A stretch of 39,206 nt of DNA from Acidobacteria bacterium UBA823 (GCA_002296225.1 DBHR01000041.1:1-39206), one strand, 5' to 3'. Counted from the stretch's first letter, positions 1 to 9,231 are shown. Notes: generated from the letters alone by a model not told the origin. Numbers and translations: made by a program.

Positions 1-659
1 ACCGTGTAGCCAAAAATGTAGTTCGCCGCCTCGGTCGCCGACACGTACTTTGCCGTGCGACCGATCACGGCTGCAAGCTCAACTTCCCAGTCGATGCGAT
101 CGCGGCCGTACGGAAGGACAATCGGCTGGCCATCTCCAACGACCACGCCACGGGTCGGCTTCAGGAACAGGTAGGGCACGCCGCGCTGCTCGGCCCGTGC
201 CTGTCGAGCCGCTGCGCGCTCGTCTGGCGTACCAGACTCGTTGACGTGACTGTAGAAATTGACCGCCGCGTTTAGGATTTTCCCCGGAAAGAGGATCGGC
301 GCGAGGGTAAGTACGTCGCCGACGTCATGGACATAAACTGGCCGCCCACTCTCGAGTTGGTTGTGTTCGACTAGATTGGCAACGATTTCGTAGAGTCGGA
401 CCTTCATGCCGTACTCATAACGACCAATGAGTTCAAGCATGTCAGCCGGCATCGGAATCATCGGATAGGACAGATCACCCTCTAGTGCTCGGTTCGCAGC
501 ATCGAGTTCGACGATCAGGCTGTCGCGCAGAACAATACCGACCCGCTGGCCACCGTCGATCTCGAACGTGCCGAGCTTAAACGGTTCGGCACTCGTTTGT
601 GCTAAGAGCGGAGCAGGGCTCGCAAGCGTGAGCATGATGAACACAAGAATAAATCGCAT
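1..659 (-). CDS. Secreted fumarylacetoacetate hydrolase-family protein (C-terminus cut by window edge)
   Basis: The first 219 residues are visible; the gene runs off the left edge. Residues 1-21 form a Sec signal peptide (MRFILVFIMLTLASPAPLLA, then Q). The FAH-fold signature follows: NFYSHVNE near residues 134-141 matches the usual 'NYxxHxxE' region, and WEVELAAVIG near 191-200 carries the acidic metal-binding positions of the family. Known members hydrolyse or decarboxylate dioxo-acids with Mg or Mn, normally in the cytosol, so a signal peptide is unusual. The ATG has a good AAAGGAG ribosome site just upstream. The substrate cannot be told from sequence. The family call is firm; the periplasmic location is inferred from the signal peptide. 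Confidence 0.85.
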   Translation of the reverse strand, partial: MRFILVFIMLTLASPAPLLAQTSAEPFKLGTFEIDGGQRVGIVLRDSLIVELDAANRALEGDLSYPMIPMPADMLELIGRYEYGMKVRLYEIVANLVEHNQLESGRPVYVHDVGDVLTLAPILFPGKILNAAVNFYSHVNESGTPDERAAARQARAEQRGVPYLFLKPTRGVVVGDGQPIVLPYGRDRIDWEVELAAVIGRTAKYVSATEAANYIFGYT

Positions 660-736
660 AACACTCCTTTATTCCTACCGCACAAATGGGGAACCTGCTT
701 TCTACCCCTTGAGCCGTAGCGCTGTCAAGAAACTGT

Positions 737-1750
737 TCAGTGTCTCGAACCGCTTCGAGACACGGTTTCAACCGCCGCAAGATCAAGCGTAAATAGGTCG
801 CGTTGCTCATTCGCAATACGAAGCGTTCGCGCATCGTCCCAGCAGACCGCTTCCGCCTGCTTGGTACGTTCCCGTGGGAGAGCAATCCGGCGCGTGTGAC
901 CTGCTAACCAGTCGTCGCCCACCGGCGGTCTAGAAAACAGCCAAAGCGTCTCCAAGGTCAACACGGCAAGTGACTCGCCGTCAGGTGAAACGCTAGCGGC
1001 CGTCGGCCAGACGATGTCAGCTCTCGACCCAACCAGCGTTAGCACATTCTCCCGGTCGGTATACTCGGAGTCGAGGCGGTAGAGTTTGGTCCCAGCCTCC
1101 GCATCCATCTGCCCCGCAGGACGGTGCTTCGTAAGGAAGTAAAGCTTTCCGCCCGAGACGAAGAGCGCCTCGGAATCGAAATGCCACCGCTGACCTGGAA
1201 ACACTTTTTGATCGGAATAGCGGACCGGCAAAAATCTCAGACTCCGCGTCACCGGAACAGCCCGCGGGTTCGGCTCATTCACGACGTACACCCCCAGGTC
1301 ACGACGGGCGTTACCGTTGTTACCCATGTCCGAAATATATAGGCGTCCGTCGGCAAGCGCGATGTCCTCCCAATCGAAATTGCTAGCCACCAAGATCTGG
1401 ACGCCAGGCCACAGCGGACGACCATCGGGCACCGATGCCGGACCTACGCGGAAGCGGTTAGCGGCGATGCCCGGCATGATCACGTGGCCCCCACCATCAA
1501 TAGCGAAGAGCCGCGCGCCACCGCCACTATCGTTGTGAACCCAATAGACGTCCTCGTAGGTCGAACTCTTAACGATGCCACTGATCTCGTTAGCGGGCTC
1601 GTGCTCGACAAATCCGACGTGCTCGACAAATCCGACATGCTCGACCGGATCAGCGTGATCAAGTGATTCTTGAGCCCGAACAGGCAACGTAACGAGCCCT
1701 GCCAGGGCCAAGGCGCCAACTAGCGACACGCAGAGACTACTCAGGGGCAT
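737..1750 (-). CDS. Secreted beta-propeller-like protein with a short N-terminal tandem repeat
   Basis: 337 residues. Residues 1-26 are a signal peptide ending in VRAQ. Residues about 33-50 contain a duplicated unit (VEHVGF twice, then VEHE). The rest resembles secreted beta-propellers of the SdiA-regulated/esterase-like phytase kind: HNDSGGGARLFAID near 72, DWEDIALADGRLYISDMGNN near 125-145, FDSEALF near 192 and a late EAVCWDD. These strings follow the usual 'DWEDIA ... SDMGDN ... DSEAL' order of that group. The substrate is unknown. It lies 77 bp upstream of the FAH-like gene and on the same strand, so the two may be co-transcribed. No strong ribosome site precedes the ATG. The fold call is moderate and the function is open. 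Confidence 0.7.
   Translation of the reverse strand: MPLSSLCVSLVGALALAGLVTLPVRAQESLDHADPVEHVGFVEHVGFVEHEPANEISGIVKSSTYEDVYWVHNDSGGGARLFAIDGGGHVIMPGIAANRFRVGPASVPDGRPLWPGVQILVASNFDWEDIALADGRLYISDMGNNGNARRDLGVYVVNEPNPRAVPVTRSLRFLPVRYSDQKVFPGQRWHFDSEALFVSGGKLYFLTKHRPAGQMDAEAGTKLYRLDSEYTDRENVLTLVGSRADIVWPTAASVSPDGESLAVLTLETLWLFSRPPVGDDWLAGHTRRIALPRERTKQAEAVCWDDARTLRIANEQRDLFTLDLAAVETVSRSGSRH
740..763 (-). terminator. Perfect 10-bp hairpin overlapping the stop of the propeller gene
   Basis: GTGTCTCGAA and TTCGAGACAC form a perfect 10-bp stem with a 4-nt loop. On the minus strand it covers the last codons and stop of the gene at 737-1750. The sequence after it (TGAACAGTTTCTTG) has only a weak T-tract, so intrinsic termination is possible but not certain; it could equally slow decay of the message. 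Confidence 0.35.
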
Positions 1751-1815
1751 CGTCGGAACAGGACCTTATAACCACTCAGTCGCATCATCAGTGTACAACG
1801 CGATAGCGCTAAACA

Positions 1816-1856
1816 AACAAACCGGACGCCGCAACTCACGCGACGCCCGGTTTGTT
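1816..1856 (-). terminator. Rho-independent terminator of the exported aminotransferase gene
   Basis: Arms 1816-1832 and 1840-1856 form a 17-bp stem around a 7-nt loop. The plus strand shows two A-C mismatches; read as minus-strand RNA these become G-U wobble pairs, so the stem is complete only in that direction. A T-rich tail (TTTGTTTGTTTAG) follows on the minus strand. It sits 28 bp after the stop of the gene at 1885-3039. Confidence 0.75.
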
Positions 1857-1884
1857 GTGTTTCGTCACTACCGATAAACGACAG

Positions 1885-3039
1885 CTAGGTTTCCAACACC
1901 TTCTTGAAGACCTCCATCGCCCGCTGCATGTCCTCCATCCTTCCCAGTGAGATACGCGCGTGCGTCTGCTCCATCGGTGGAAAATCGCGCCCCACCAGAA
2001 TACCGTTCGCTCGACATGCCTCGCGAAATTCTGACGCCGGACTGCCGAGTTCCACGAAGATGAAGTTTGTCTGTGACGCGGGCGCGCCGAAGCCGATCTC
2101 CTGAAACTGCGACAACGTCCAGTCCCGAATCCGCTTGTTTTCTTGACGCTCCCACTCCATGTGCGCCGTGTCCTCAATCGCAGCAATCCCGGCCACGCTC
2201 TGAAGCTCGTTAATGCTCCCCAGACCCCAAGCCTGCCGTAATCTTTGGAGCGTCTCCGGCTGACCGATTCCATATCCCATGCGCATGCCAGCCATACCAA
2301 ACGCTTTCGAGAACGTCCTGGTCATAAACACATCGGGTAATTCCACCGATAACTGATCGCCTGAGCCGACCCCAGGCGCCGTTGCGTAGTGGATGTACGC
2401 CTCGTCGATCAGAACGGCGGTATCAGGGGACCGTCGCTTGATCGTGCGTACCGCAGTCTCGATGTCAGATAGCGTGTGGATCGTCGATGTCGGATTGTTT
2501 GGATTGCACAGGAAGACGAGACCGGCACCATCGGAAGCGTCCACCATTCCATCAAGGTCGAGATACAGGTCTGAGTTCACCGGAATAGACCGCTCGGCCG
2601 CCCGCATGTAGGACGGATTCCCAGACACCAGTGGCCGCGAATCTGTCACATAGGCCCGCTGCGCCGCCTGCAAGATGGCACCGGAACCGGTAGCCGTGAT
2701 CACGTGCTGCGGCTCCACGTTGTGCGCCGTTGCGAGAGCCTGTGTGAACGCTCCTCTACTAGGCACCGGGTAGCCATAGCCCAAATCTGCCGAGGGGTGC
2801 TGCTTCAGCACCTCGATGACCCTAGGACTAGGTCCTCTGAGATTCTCGTTACTACTCAACTTGATCGCATCAGGGGGGACCGCGGCGCGCTGCCTCTGCA
2901 TCGCGGCCTCAAGTTCGAGGTCTTCGAACCCGAGCGCGACCAACTCCTCGCGCCCATGACCAATGATGAACGACGCCGAAGCGAGCCCGGCGCTACCCAG
3001 GCCGAGCCGCCGGACAAACGCGCGACGTGAGAGTGACAT
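1885..3039 (-). CDS. Tat-exported HisC-like PLP aminotransferase
   Basis: 384 residues, class I/II fold type I aminotransferase closest to histidinol-phosphate aminotransferase. Residues 1-27 form a twin-arginine-type leader (SRRAFVRRLG followed by a small hydrophobic stretch). PLP residues are intact: NPNNP at 179-183, DEAY at 212-215, the Schiff-base Lys245 in TFSKAFGMAGMRMGYG, and a C-terminal RISLGR that fits the carboxylate-binding arginine. A strong AGGAGG box lies 6 nt before the ATG. Tat export fits an enzyme that folds around its cofactor before transport. HisC normally works in the cytosol, so this paralogue probably transaminates another amino donor in the periplasm; the substrate is unknown. 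It ends at a clear terminator. Confidence 0.85.
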   Translation of the reverse strand: MSLSRRAFVRRLGLGSAGLASASFIIGHGREELVALGFEDLELEAAMQRQRAAVPPDAIKLSSNENLRGPSPRVIEVLKQHPSADLGYGYPVPSRGAFTQALATAHNVEPQHVITATGSGAILQAAQRAYVTDSRPLVSGNPSYMRAAERSIPVNSDLYLDLDGMVDASDGAGLVFLCNPNNPTSTIHTLSDIETAVRTIKRRSPDTAVLIDEAYIHYATAPGVGSGDQLSVELPDVFMTRTFSKAFGMAGMRMGYGIGQPETLQRLRQAWGLGSINELQSVAGIAAIEDTAHMEWERQENKRIRDWTLSQFQEIGFGAPASQTNFIFVELGSPASEFREACRANGILVGRDFPPMEQTHARISLGRMEDMQRAMEVFKKVLET

Positions 3040-3098
3040 ATGGTCCTCCTCCGAACCTAAGAGTCGTGCACTACTAGTTAAGTGACCTCAGAATAATC

Positions 3099-4244
3099 TT
3101 AGTCCGACGACGACATGACATATTTGTTCAACGCCCGGGGTCCGACCTCCGCCCCGTACACGTTACCCGCGGCGTCCACGGCCACGCCTTCAGCTGCGGT
3201 TGTGCCCCGCGGCTCCGGATCAGGATCAGGGATGAAGTAGCTAACCTCGCCGGTCTGTGCACTTCCGACCCGGATTCCCCGTGCCCAACCCGGATTACTC
3301 GCGTCGCTGGATTCCGAATCGGCACCGTACAGTATGTCGTCCTCGCTGATATAGATACCGCTCAGTCGACTAAACTGATACCACTCGTCTAGGAAGTTAC
3401 CCTCCTGATCGAAAATCTGGATGCGAACATTCCCGCGGTCAGCCACGAACAGCCGCCCCGCGGAATCAAAAGCCAAGCCGTGCGGCGTCTTAAACTGGCC
3501 AGGCTCAGACCCGAGTTCGCCCCAATGCATGACGTAGTTACCTTCGCTGTCGAATTTCACCACACGAGCAACGGTCTCTGGCGTTGCGTTTCGGTTCTGG
3601 CCACCATGTCCATCGCCGACAAAGATTGAGCCGTCGGACGCTGTGACGACGTCGTTGGGCGTATTCAGCAAGCCGTCAGTACCGTCACCCGCAACACCAG
3701 GTGTGCCAAGTGTCAGTAAGACCTCACCTTCTGGGCTGAACTTGTACACCGCGTGTCCCTTGCCGTCGCGATTCGAATCTTCCCCGTTCGGGCCCTGCGC
3801 ATCGGTTATCCAGACATTGCCATCCGCGTCAACATGAATGCCGTGCGGAAAGAGGAACATGCCGCCGCCGAAGCTCGTCACCACATTGCCATCAGCATCG
3901 AACTTAAGGACGGCAGGTAGATCGGAGCCCGCGCAGCTGTTAGCGCCGCACCGTTCCGCCACCCAGATCGATGCACCGTCGATATCGATGTCGACCGCGC
4001 TCGTCGAGCCCCAAGTCCGTCCTTCAGGCAGTGTGAAGTGGTTCTCGATCGTTTCGTATGGGTTAGGGCGATCGTTCACCGGCTCGGCCTCTGAGCCACC
4101 GGTCCCTATCAGGGCCGACCCAGCTTCACTCGACTCCTCGGTCGGCTCGACCTCAGGTTGAGTGCACGCCAGCACACCAACCATCAAGCTCACCAACGCA
4201 AGACCGAACAACGGCACGAATCTCACTTGACGTCTATCAAACAT
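3099..4244 (-). CDS. NHL-repeat beta-propeller lipoprotein
   Basis: 381 residues from the ATG at 4244, chosen over an upstream in-frame start because AAGGGGG lies about 7 nt before it. Residues 1-27 are a lipoprotein signal with lipobox VLAC, so Cys27 is the likely lipidated residue. A low-complexity acidic linker follows. The body holds repeated NHL blades, such as FPHGIHVDADGNVWITD and FKTPHGLAFDSAGRLFVADRGN. It is a clear paralogue of the protein at 12074-13123: both have a CGANxCA motif, GMFxFPHG and NPGWxRGIRxG. Family members bind ligands or act as amidating lyase-like or lactonase-like propellers; the role here is not shown by the sequence. Confidence 0.85.
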   Translation of the reverse strand: MFDRRQVRFVPLFGLALVSLMVGVLACTQPEVEPTEESSEAGSALIGTGGSEAEPVNDRPNPYETIENHFTLPEGRTWGSTSAVDIDIDGASIWVAERCGANSCAGSDLPAVLKFDADGNVVTSFGGGMFLFPHGIHVDADGNVWITDAQGPNGEDSNRDGKGHAVYKFSPEGEVLLTLGTPGVAGDGTDGLLNTPNDVVTASDGSIFVGDGHGGQNRNATPETVARVVKFDSEGNYVMHWGELGSEPGQFKTPHGLAFDSAGRLFVADRGNVRIQIFDQEGNFLDEWYQFSRLSGIYISEDDILYGADSESSDASNPGWARGIRVGSAQTGEVSYFIPDPDPEPRGTTAAEGVAVDAAGNVYGAEVGPRALNKYVMSSSD

Positions 4245-4315
4245 CACGCCCCCTTGAAACCATGGTTCCGCTCGTCGAGACACTCCAGAAACATTTCACT
4301 AGCGAAGACCACTGA

Positions 4316-4345
4316 ATTATAGATTGAAACCTTCCTCTAAAACAA
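4316..4345 (-). promoter_or_regulatory. Sigma-70-type promoter for the NHL lipoprotein gene
   Basis: On the minus strand TTGTTT (4340-4345) and a perfect TATAAT (4316-4321) are separated by 18 bp. Transcription would start near 4308, giving a leader of about 65 nt before the ATG at 4244. The -10 is ideal and the -35 is partial. Confidence 0.45.
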
Positions 4346-4403
4346 AACGCTGAGCCGATGCGCAACCCTCCAGCCAATTCGAGCGCTCTCTCGGCAAACA
4401 GAC

Positions 4404-4931
4404 TTAATCCGTCAAAGACGGTTCGTAGTACCGCCGATACATCCCCCGCCTGAACAACCAGCCACCTAAGCACCCCAACCAACCCAGGACGTAATACATG
4501 TGCCCCAAGTCCATGAGTTCGATGAGGTTCCCGTCGAAGTCCTTGGCAAAGAAGAAAGTGTGGCCGCGAGGTGAGCGCTCAGGTCGACTCACGCACTCCA
4601 CCCCTTTACTAACTAAATAGTCGTACCACTTCTGCGTGTTCCGCACGTTAAACGAGATGTGGGTCAGCCCGATCCGGTTCCACGGAATCTTAGCAGGTGG
4701 TTGGTCCGGCCGAAACTCGAAGATTTCGAGCACGGCACCACCAGGCACACGGACCCAGCCGATCTTACAACTCGGCTGCTCCGCATCCACGCCGAAGAAG
4801 GTCTGGACTCGCTCTGGCGGCGTGTCGGCAACGCCAACGAGGGGACACCGGAACACATCCCAGTAGAAGCGAACCGCTTTGTTGAAATCCGAGACGGTGA
4901 TACCGCAGTGACTGAAGGATCTAACACGCAC
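4404..4931 (-). CDS. VOC-family (glyoxalase-fold) dioxygenase or isomerase
   Basis: 175 residues from a GTG at 4931, preceded by an AGGAG box; longer in-frame readings upstream lack a ribosome site and look unlike the family. Two beta-alpha-beta-beta-beta modules are visible, with probable metal ligands His8, Glu69, His91 and Glu138, the standard 2-His/2-Glu set of glyoxalase I-like proteins. LTHISFNV and DFDGNLIELMD are typical. The last 30 residues (YYVLGWLGCLGGWLFRR) are hydrophobic then basic and may anchor it to a membrane. It follows the GMC oxidoreductase gene by about 95 bp. The reaction cannot be assigned; lactoylglutathione lyase, epimerase and dioxygenase are all possible. Confidence 0.8.
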   Translation of the reverse strand: MRVRSFSHCGITVSDFNKAVRFYWDVFRCPLVGVADTPPERVQTFFGVDAEQPSCKIGWVRVPGGAVLEIFEFRPDQPPAKIPWNRIGLTHISFNVRNTQKWYDYLVSKGVECVSRPERSPRGHTFFFAKDFDGNLIELMDLGHMYYVLGWLGCLGGWLFRRGMYRRYYEPSLTD

Positions 4932-5025
4932 GAGGATTCTCCTGATTCTCTTCGGTTCTTCCAAGCCCGTCAGCGGCAGGCTACGGGCACCGCTCCTGGC
5001 GGCAAAACGCGCGTCGACGTCAACT

Positions 5026-6588
5026 TTAAATGTCTGCTGTCCCCTGCCTCTCCCCTCCTGCCGTCTCCGAGCGCACGCCAAGCACCGTTTCCCTAATGTG
5101 ATCCGCCACCCTCAACGCCTGCGCCGCAATGGTCAGGCCAGGATTGACGGCAGCCGACGACGGAAAAAACGATGCATCGACCACGAAGAGATTCTCGATG
5201 TCGTGGGACCGACAATAGGGGTCAAGGACCGATTCCCGCGGGTCCGTGCCGAAACACAACGTTCCACACTGATGCGTCGTGTTCTGCTCCTTGTGGGAGT
5301 AGGTGATCACAACCCAATACCCAAGTCGCCGCAGTATACGCTTCATCTCCCGAACCAGGCGCTTGTGCGCGCCCACGTTATTGGGGTGATAGTGAATCCG
5401 GATTTGCCCATCCGCCTCGATAGTCACGCGGTTATCTGGCCGCGGAAGGTCTTCTGACATGGCCAACCAGTCGACCCCGCGCGCCACCCACGCGTTGTAG
5501 ACCCAGAGTGGCAACCAGGGCACCACGGTCTGAGCCATCACTCCATGCGTCCGCCCCTGCGATTGGATCTGCCCAAGCGGATACCCACCGTCCGGGCCAT
5601 GAAAATAGAAGTCATTGATCGCGACAGTTTTCTGAAAAACCGTCTGATTGATCCGGAACGGATGAAACCCTTCTATCATAGTGGCCAGGTGCGCCATGTA
5701 CCGTCTCCCCACCAACCCTGACGAGTTGGCCAACCCGTTCGGGTGCTGATCGCTGGCTGACCGCAGGAGTAGCGCCGTCGAATTCACTGCTCCGCAAGAG
5801 ACCAAGACGAGTGGCGCCTCTACACGCCGTGTCTCACCCTGGTGTACCACCTCCACCGCCTCGACTCGCCGACCGGATGGGTCGGTCAACAGACGCTGGG
5901 CATAGGCACCGGTCCACAAGGTGACGTTCGGCCGCTCCAGCGCCGGCCGTATGCAGCAGACGTCCGCTTCGCTCTTCGCGTGACGAAAACACGGAAACGA
6001 GTTGCACGTATTGCACAAAATACACCCATCCTGCGCCCCAAGGTTCCGCAGTCCGAGTGGTAAGGGCGACGGATGCAATCCCTGCTGTTGCAATTGGTCA
6101 ACACACGCGGCCATGTCGTCAGCATGGGGTACCGCAGTATGGGGAAACGGCTCCCTTGGTGCTTCGATCGGGTCCAGGCCGCTCTCACCGTGCACTTGAT
6201 ACAGTCGCTCGGCCCGCGCATAGAACGGCTCCAGCGTCTCGTAGTCGATCGGCCAGGCCGGCGACACCCCATCCAAGTGCTGGACCTCGTCGAAATCCTC
6301 CCGGGGCAGTCGGTAGAGCACGCTGCCCCAGAATTTCGTGTTCCCACCAACGCCGTAGTGGGTATAGGGCAGAAACGCCTTGCCGCAGGTGTCGAGCCAA
6401 GTCTCCCGCGTGCGGTAGCGCAAATGCTTCCACACCGCCTCGGGATCCCAGTTCTCCTCCTCCTTGGGGATGAAATCGCCACGCTCAATGATAAGGATAT
6501 CGGCCGGAGTGTTGGCCAGCGCGTGCGCCAGCGTGCCGCCCCCGGCACCGCTCCCGATGATGATGATGTCGTAACGCCCAGTTGGCAT
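5026..6588 (-). CDS. GMC-family FAD-dependent oxidoreductase
   Basis: 520 residues from the ATG at 6588, which directly precedes the FAD-binding beta strand. The dinucleotide motif GSGAGGGTLAH is at residues 12-22. The C-terminal GMC domain shows QCGTLCFGTDP and a VDASFFPSSAAVNPGLTIAAQALR block. A Cys-rich insert (GCILCNTCNSFPCFRHAK) lies about one third in. Members oxidise sugar or alcohol hydroxyls with FAD; long GMC proteins of this type include gluconate-2-dehydrogenase and pyranose-oxidase-like enzymes. No signal peptide is visible, but GMC subunits can be co-exported with a partner. The stop of the Gfo/Idh/MocA gene lies 16 bp upstream, so the two are probably one operon for carbohydrate or polyol oxidation. 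Confidence 0.9.
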   Translation of the reverse strand: MPTGRYDIIIIGSGAGGGTLAHALANTPADILIIERGDFIPKEEENWDPEAVWKHLRYRTRETWLDTCGKAFLPYTHYGVGGNTKFWGSVLYRLPREDFDEVQHLDGVSPAWPIDYETLEPFYARAERLYQVHGESGLDPIEAPREPFPHTAVPHADDMAACVDQLQQQGLHPSPLPLGLRNLGAQDGCILCNTCNSFPCFRHAKSEADVCCIRPALERPNVTLWTGAYAQRLLTDPSGRRVEAVEVVHQGETRRVEAPLVLVSCGAVNSTALLLRSASDQHPNGLANSSGLVGRRYMAHLATMIEGFHPFRINQTVFQKTVAINDFYFHGPDGGYPLGQIQSQGRTHGVMAQTVVPWLPLWVYNAWVARGVDWLAMSEDLPRPDNRVTIEADGQIRIHYHPNNVGAHKRLVREMKRILRRLGYWVVITYSHKEQNTTHQCGTLCFGTDPRESVLDPYCRSHDIENLFVVDASFFPSSAAVNPGLTIAAQALRVADHIRETVLGVRSETAGGERQGTADI

Positions 6589-6604
6589 CAGCAGGATTGA
6601 ACAA

Positions 6605-7636
6605 CTACGGCGTAACGATGGCCTGGCTCGAAGAGCCGGCCGTAGCATAGATCTGGTCCACGAGCCCTTGGTCGGCGATGGCCGTCTCGAGGCTCATCTC
6701 AGGCGCCCGGTCCGCACGAATCGCTCTGAGGAAGTCACGATACATCGCCTGGTAGCCGCGGATGTCACGGAACCCTGGCAAGACCAGTCGTGGCATGCCG
6801 GACCCTCGCACCAGTACCATGGCCCCGTTGGACTCAAAGGAGATAATTCCGGAACGGCCAAACAGCTTTGAAACCCGGAGACCACGCAGCAGTGATGGAA
6901 CCTCGCGCGAGTAGAAGAGTGCCCCAACCGCTCCGTTGTCGTACCGGAATGCCACCATCATGCTTTTATCGCGGGTATCGACGCCATCTCGCGAGGAACT
7001 GGGTCGAAACCCATGCGCCTCAGTGATTACGGGTCCAAGGCTGTTGGCTAGATGCAGCCAGTGAATCCCCTCCTCGAAGAAGGCGTCGCCCCCGGCTATC
7101 GTCTCGTCATTCCGCCAATCATCAGCATCTTTAAACCGCTTCGCGAGCGTGGTGAAGTGCGCAAACACCATCTCGCCAATCGCGTCCTCTCGCAGCAGCC
7201 GCCGCAGACAAACTGCCAGCGGCTTATAGTGGTCATTCTCTCCAACAAGCACGACACGTCCAGCCCGGTCACGCGCCGCTCGCACCCGCAGATAATTCTC
7301 CATCCGCAGATAGGCCGGCTTCTCCACGAGCACGTGCTTCCCAGCTGAGAGCGCCTGCAGGGTGAGCTCGAGATGGAAACGCGGCGGCACAGCAACGACC
7401 ACCGCATCCACCGACGGGTCCGCGATGGCCGCAGCATAGCTGTCGTAGCTTCCCGCGCCAAGAAAACGGTGGCGGTAGGCTGCCGATTTAGAGCCATCAC
7501 GGCTGGCGTAACTACAGACAATATCTCTCCGCAGGCTCCTCAGGTGACGACTGTGGACACCAGTGATGAACCCGCAACCGAGAAACGCGATGTGCAACGG
7601 TCCTGGCACCACTTCATCATACCCGGCCGGCTGCAT
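6605..7636 (-). CDS. Gfo/Idh/MocA-family NAD(P)-dependent oxidoreductase
   Basis: 343 residues from the ATG at 7636; a longer in-frame extension upstream lacks family similarity. The N-terminal Rossmann domain begins IAFLGCGFITG (glycines 20, 22, 26). The family catalytic EKP motif is at 105-107 (HVLVEKPAYL), and GGDxxxxxGxHWLH near 182-196 holds the usual Asp and His of the C-terminal domain. Such enzymes oxidise or epimerise sugars, inositols and their derivatives. The downstream GMC oxidoreductase starts 16 bp after the stop, which supports a shared pathway of sugar or cyclitol oxidation. The exact substrate is not visible. Confidence 0.88.
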   Translation of the reverse strand: MQPAGYDEVVPGPLHIAFLGCGFITGVHSRHLRSLRRDIVCSYASRDGSKSAAYRHRFLGAGSYDSYAAAIADPSVDAVVVAVPPRFHLELTLQALSAGKHVLVEKPAYLRMENYLRVRAARDRAGRVVLVGENDHYKPLAVCLRRLLREDAIGEMVFAHFTTLAKRFKDADDWRNDETIAGGDAFFEEGIHWLHLANSLGPVITEAHGFRPSSSRDGVDTRDKSMMVAFRYDNGAVGALFYSREVPSLLRGLRVSKLFGRSGIISFESNGAMVLVRGSGMPRLVLPGFRDIRGYQAMYRDFLRAIRADRAPEMSLETAIADQGLVDQIYATAGSSSQAIVTP

Positions 7637-7813
7637 TTCAGCCCGGCCGGGACACTTTCTGGAATCGCGTGTCCAGCTCAAGACTTGCCACACTCTGCTC
7701 ACCGAATAGGCAGTCTGACCAATCGAGAGCCCGTCAGGCGAGAAGCAACGTAGCCCCCTATGTTGTCGGTCGAACATGAGACACGACCAGTTTGTGGCGT
7801 GAGGGGCGGCTCG

Positions 7814-8755
7814 TCAGCGGCGAGGCGGCGGGAAGAAAAAGCCGGTGTCGACGCCGAAGCGACGGTAGTTCGAGTAGGTCGCCTCGCACCGAATCGTCAT
7901 CTGCTTTCGCGCGACGAACTGCCGCTGTGACGGGAGTTGAGCCGATACGGTGGGCCCCCGGGCACTCAACTGGCTAGGGTTGACCTTCACGTCCACGCTG
8001 TAGCGTTCGGTCATCGTCGCCGGCACTAGCATGTCCATCACGTCATCGGGTTCGTAGCGAACTCGCATCTCAATGGTGAGCCCGATGGCGTCGTCCGCCA
8101 CGCGAAGGTCGGTCTGCACGACACGCCCGGTCAATGGCTCGACCCAGACGGTGCCGTGCGACAGAAGGTCCTGACCCTGAGCATCTCGAATCAACGCAGG
8201 CGACTCGATGGCCTGAAACGCGATCGCCCAGGTATCGATGTCGCCCAGTCGTTCTTCTTCGGTCTTCTCGAAGACAAATCGCGACCGCTCGGCGTCGGTG
8301 AGCAGTTGCAGGGCCATCGTCGGCATATTTAGATCTCGGCTGATGAACCCGATATTGAACCGAGCGCTCTCGGCGCGCAGCTTGAGTTCCAGCGCAGCCG
8401 GAATCACCGGTATCTCCTGAAATAGATCCGTGAGGCGCCGGTCGCGATCCTCGACCGGCCTGCCGTCCACCTCAATGACGTCGCGAAATGTGAGCCAACG
8501 CTCATCGTCGGGGGGACTGAACACCAAAAGCTCAGAGCGCATCCGCTGCAACCTGCCGCCCTCAACCGCTTGCACATATTCTTCGTCGGCGATGATGCTA
8601 CCGAGAGCTTGTTGATAGATCGCCACATAGTTTCCGGCGCGCGCGAGCACGGTCTCGAGGGTCGCTACCTGGGCTGAAGCGGCCTCGGAAAACACCAGCA
8701 CCGGGAGACCGGCAAGCCCCAGCGCGATTAGGCGAACACCTATCATGTTCTTCAT
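7814..8755 (-). CDS. Secreted protein of unknown function
   Basis: 313 residues. Residues 1-28 are a Sec signal peptide ending SAQ. A helical segment with YQQALGSIIADEEYVQ follows and the rest is predicted mostly beta from its alternating pattern (VWVEPLTGRVVQTDLRV, MRVRYEPDDVMDMLVPATMTERY). The combination 'xYxxxLxxIxAEExYxQ' plus a beta-rich C-terminus recurs in acidobacterial genomes, from memory and without a search. The ATG has AAGAAAG upstream and a plausible TATGAT -10 about 28 nt before it. It is transcribed alone or at the end of the 8926-9231 unit. No catalytic motif was recognised. Confidence 0.7.
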   Translation of the reverse strand: MKNMIGVRLIALGLAGLPVLVFSEAASAQVATLETVLARAGNYVAIYQQALGSIIADEEYVQAVEGGRLQRMRSELLVFSPPDDERWLTFRDVIEVDGRPVEDRDRRLTDLFQEIPVIPAALELKLRAESARFNIGFISRDLNMPTMALQLLTDAERSRFVFEKTEEERLGDIDTWAIAFQAIESPALIRDAQGQDLLSHGTVWVEPLTGRVVQTDLRVADDAIGLTIEMRVRYEPDDVMDMLVPATMTERYSVDVKVNPSQLSARGPTVSAQLPSQRQFVARKQMTIRCEATYSNYRRFGVDTGFFFPPPRR

Positions 8756-8925
8756 GGCTTTCTTCAGTAGCCGGGCCAGCAGGCTTGATCATAGCGTCTC
8801 TGGCTTCGGAAACCATCCTCTGGCAGCGCCCCCCCTTTCATCTCACACTCCAATGAAAGACCATGTTGCAGGGGGTTAGGGCAGGACGTCCTCACGGGTT
8901 CACACACCATGATGATTCTGTCGGG

Positions 8926-9231
8926 TCACTTTCGCCGACTAAGCCACATATTCACGTCAAAAGCATTAAGGTCCGCACAGCGCATCATTTCCGTGACCGC
9001 GACGATGGCATCAGTTGCGGTGGCGTCGTCGGTTAGCGGGAGCGGGTACTGTTCCGTCTGCTCGGCACGGGCGGCATAGAGCCTTATGGCCGCCGTCACG
9101 GCGCGAGCCAGCTCGTCATCGGACGGTATGGCGGTTGCTCGGTCACACCGTGCCTTATCCGCCATTCTCACGAACGTCTCCACCGCTTGGGCGGCGGCTT
9201 GTTTACGACCGGTATCGTTCTGGTCTGCCAT
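8926..9231 (-). CDS. Small hypothetical protein
   Basis: 101 residues, mainly helical by composition, with no signal peptide, membrane segment or metal motif. Codon use is like that of its neighbours and the C-terminus (LNAFDVNMWLSRRK) is not low complexity, which favours a real gene. The ribosome site is weak (GCAGG about 9 nt before ATG). I do not recognise a family. Confidence 0.5.
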   Translation of the reverse strand: MADQNDTGRKQAAAQAVETFVRMADKARCDRATAIPSDDELARAVTAAIRLYAARAEQTEQYPLPLTDDATATDAIVAVTEMMRCADLNAFDVNMWLSRRK

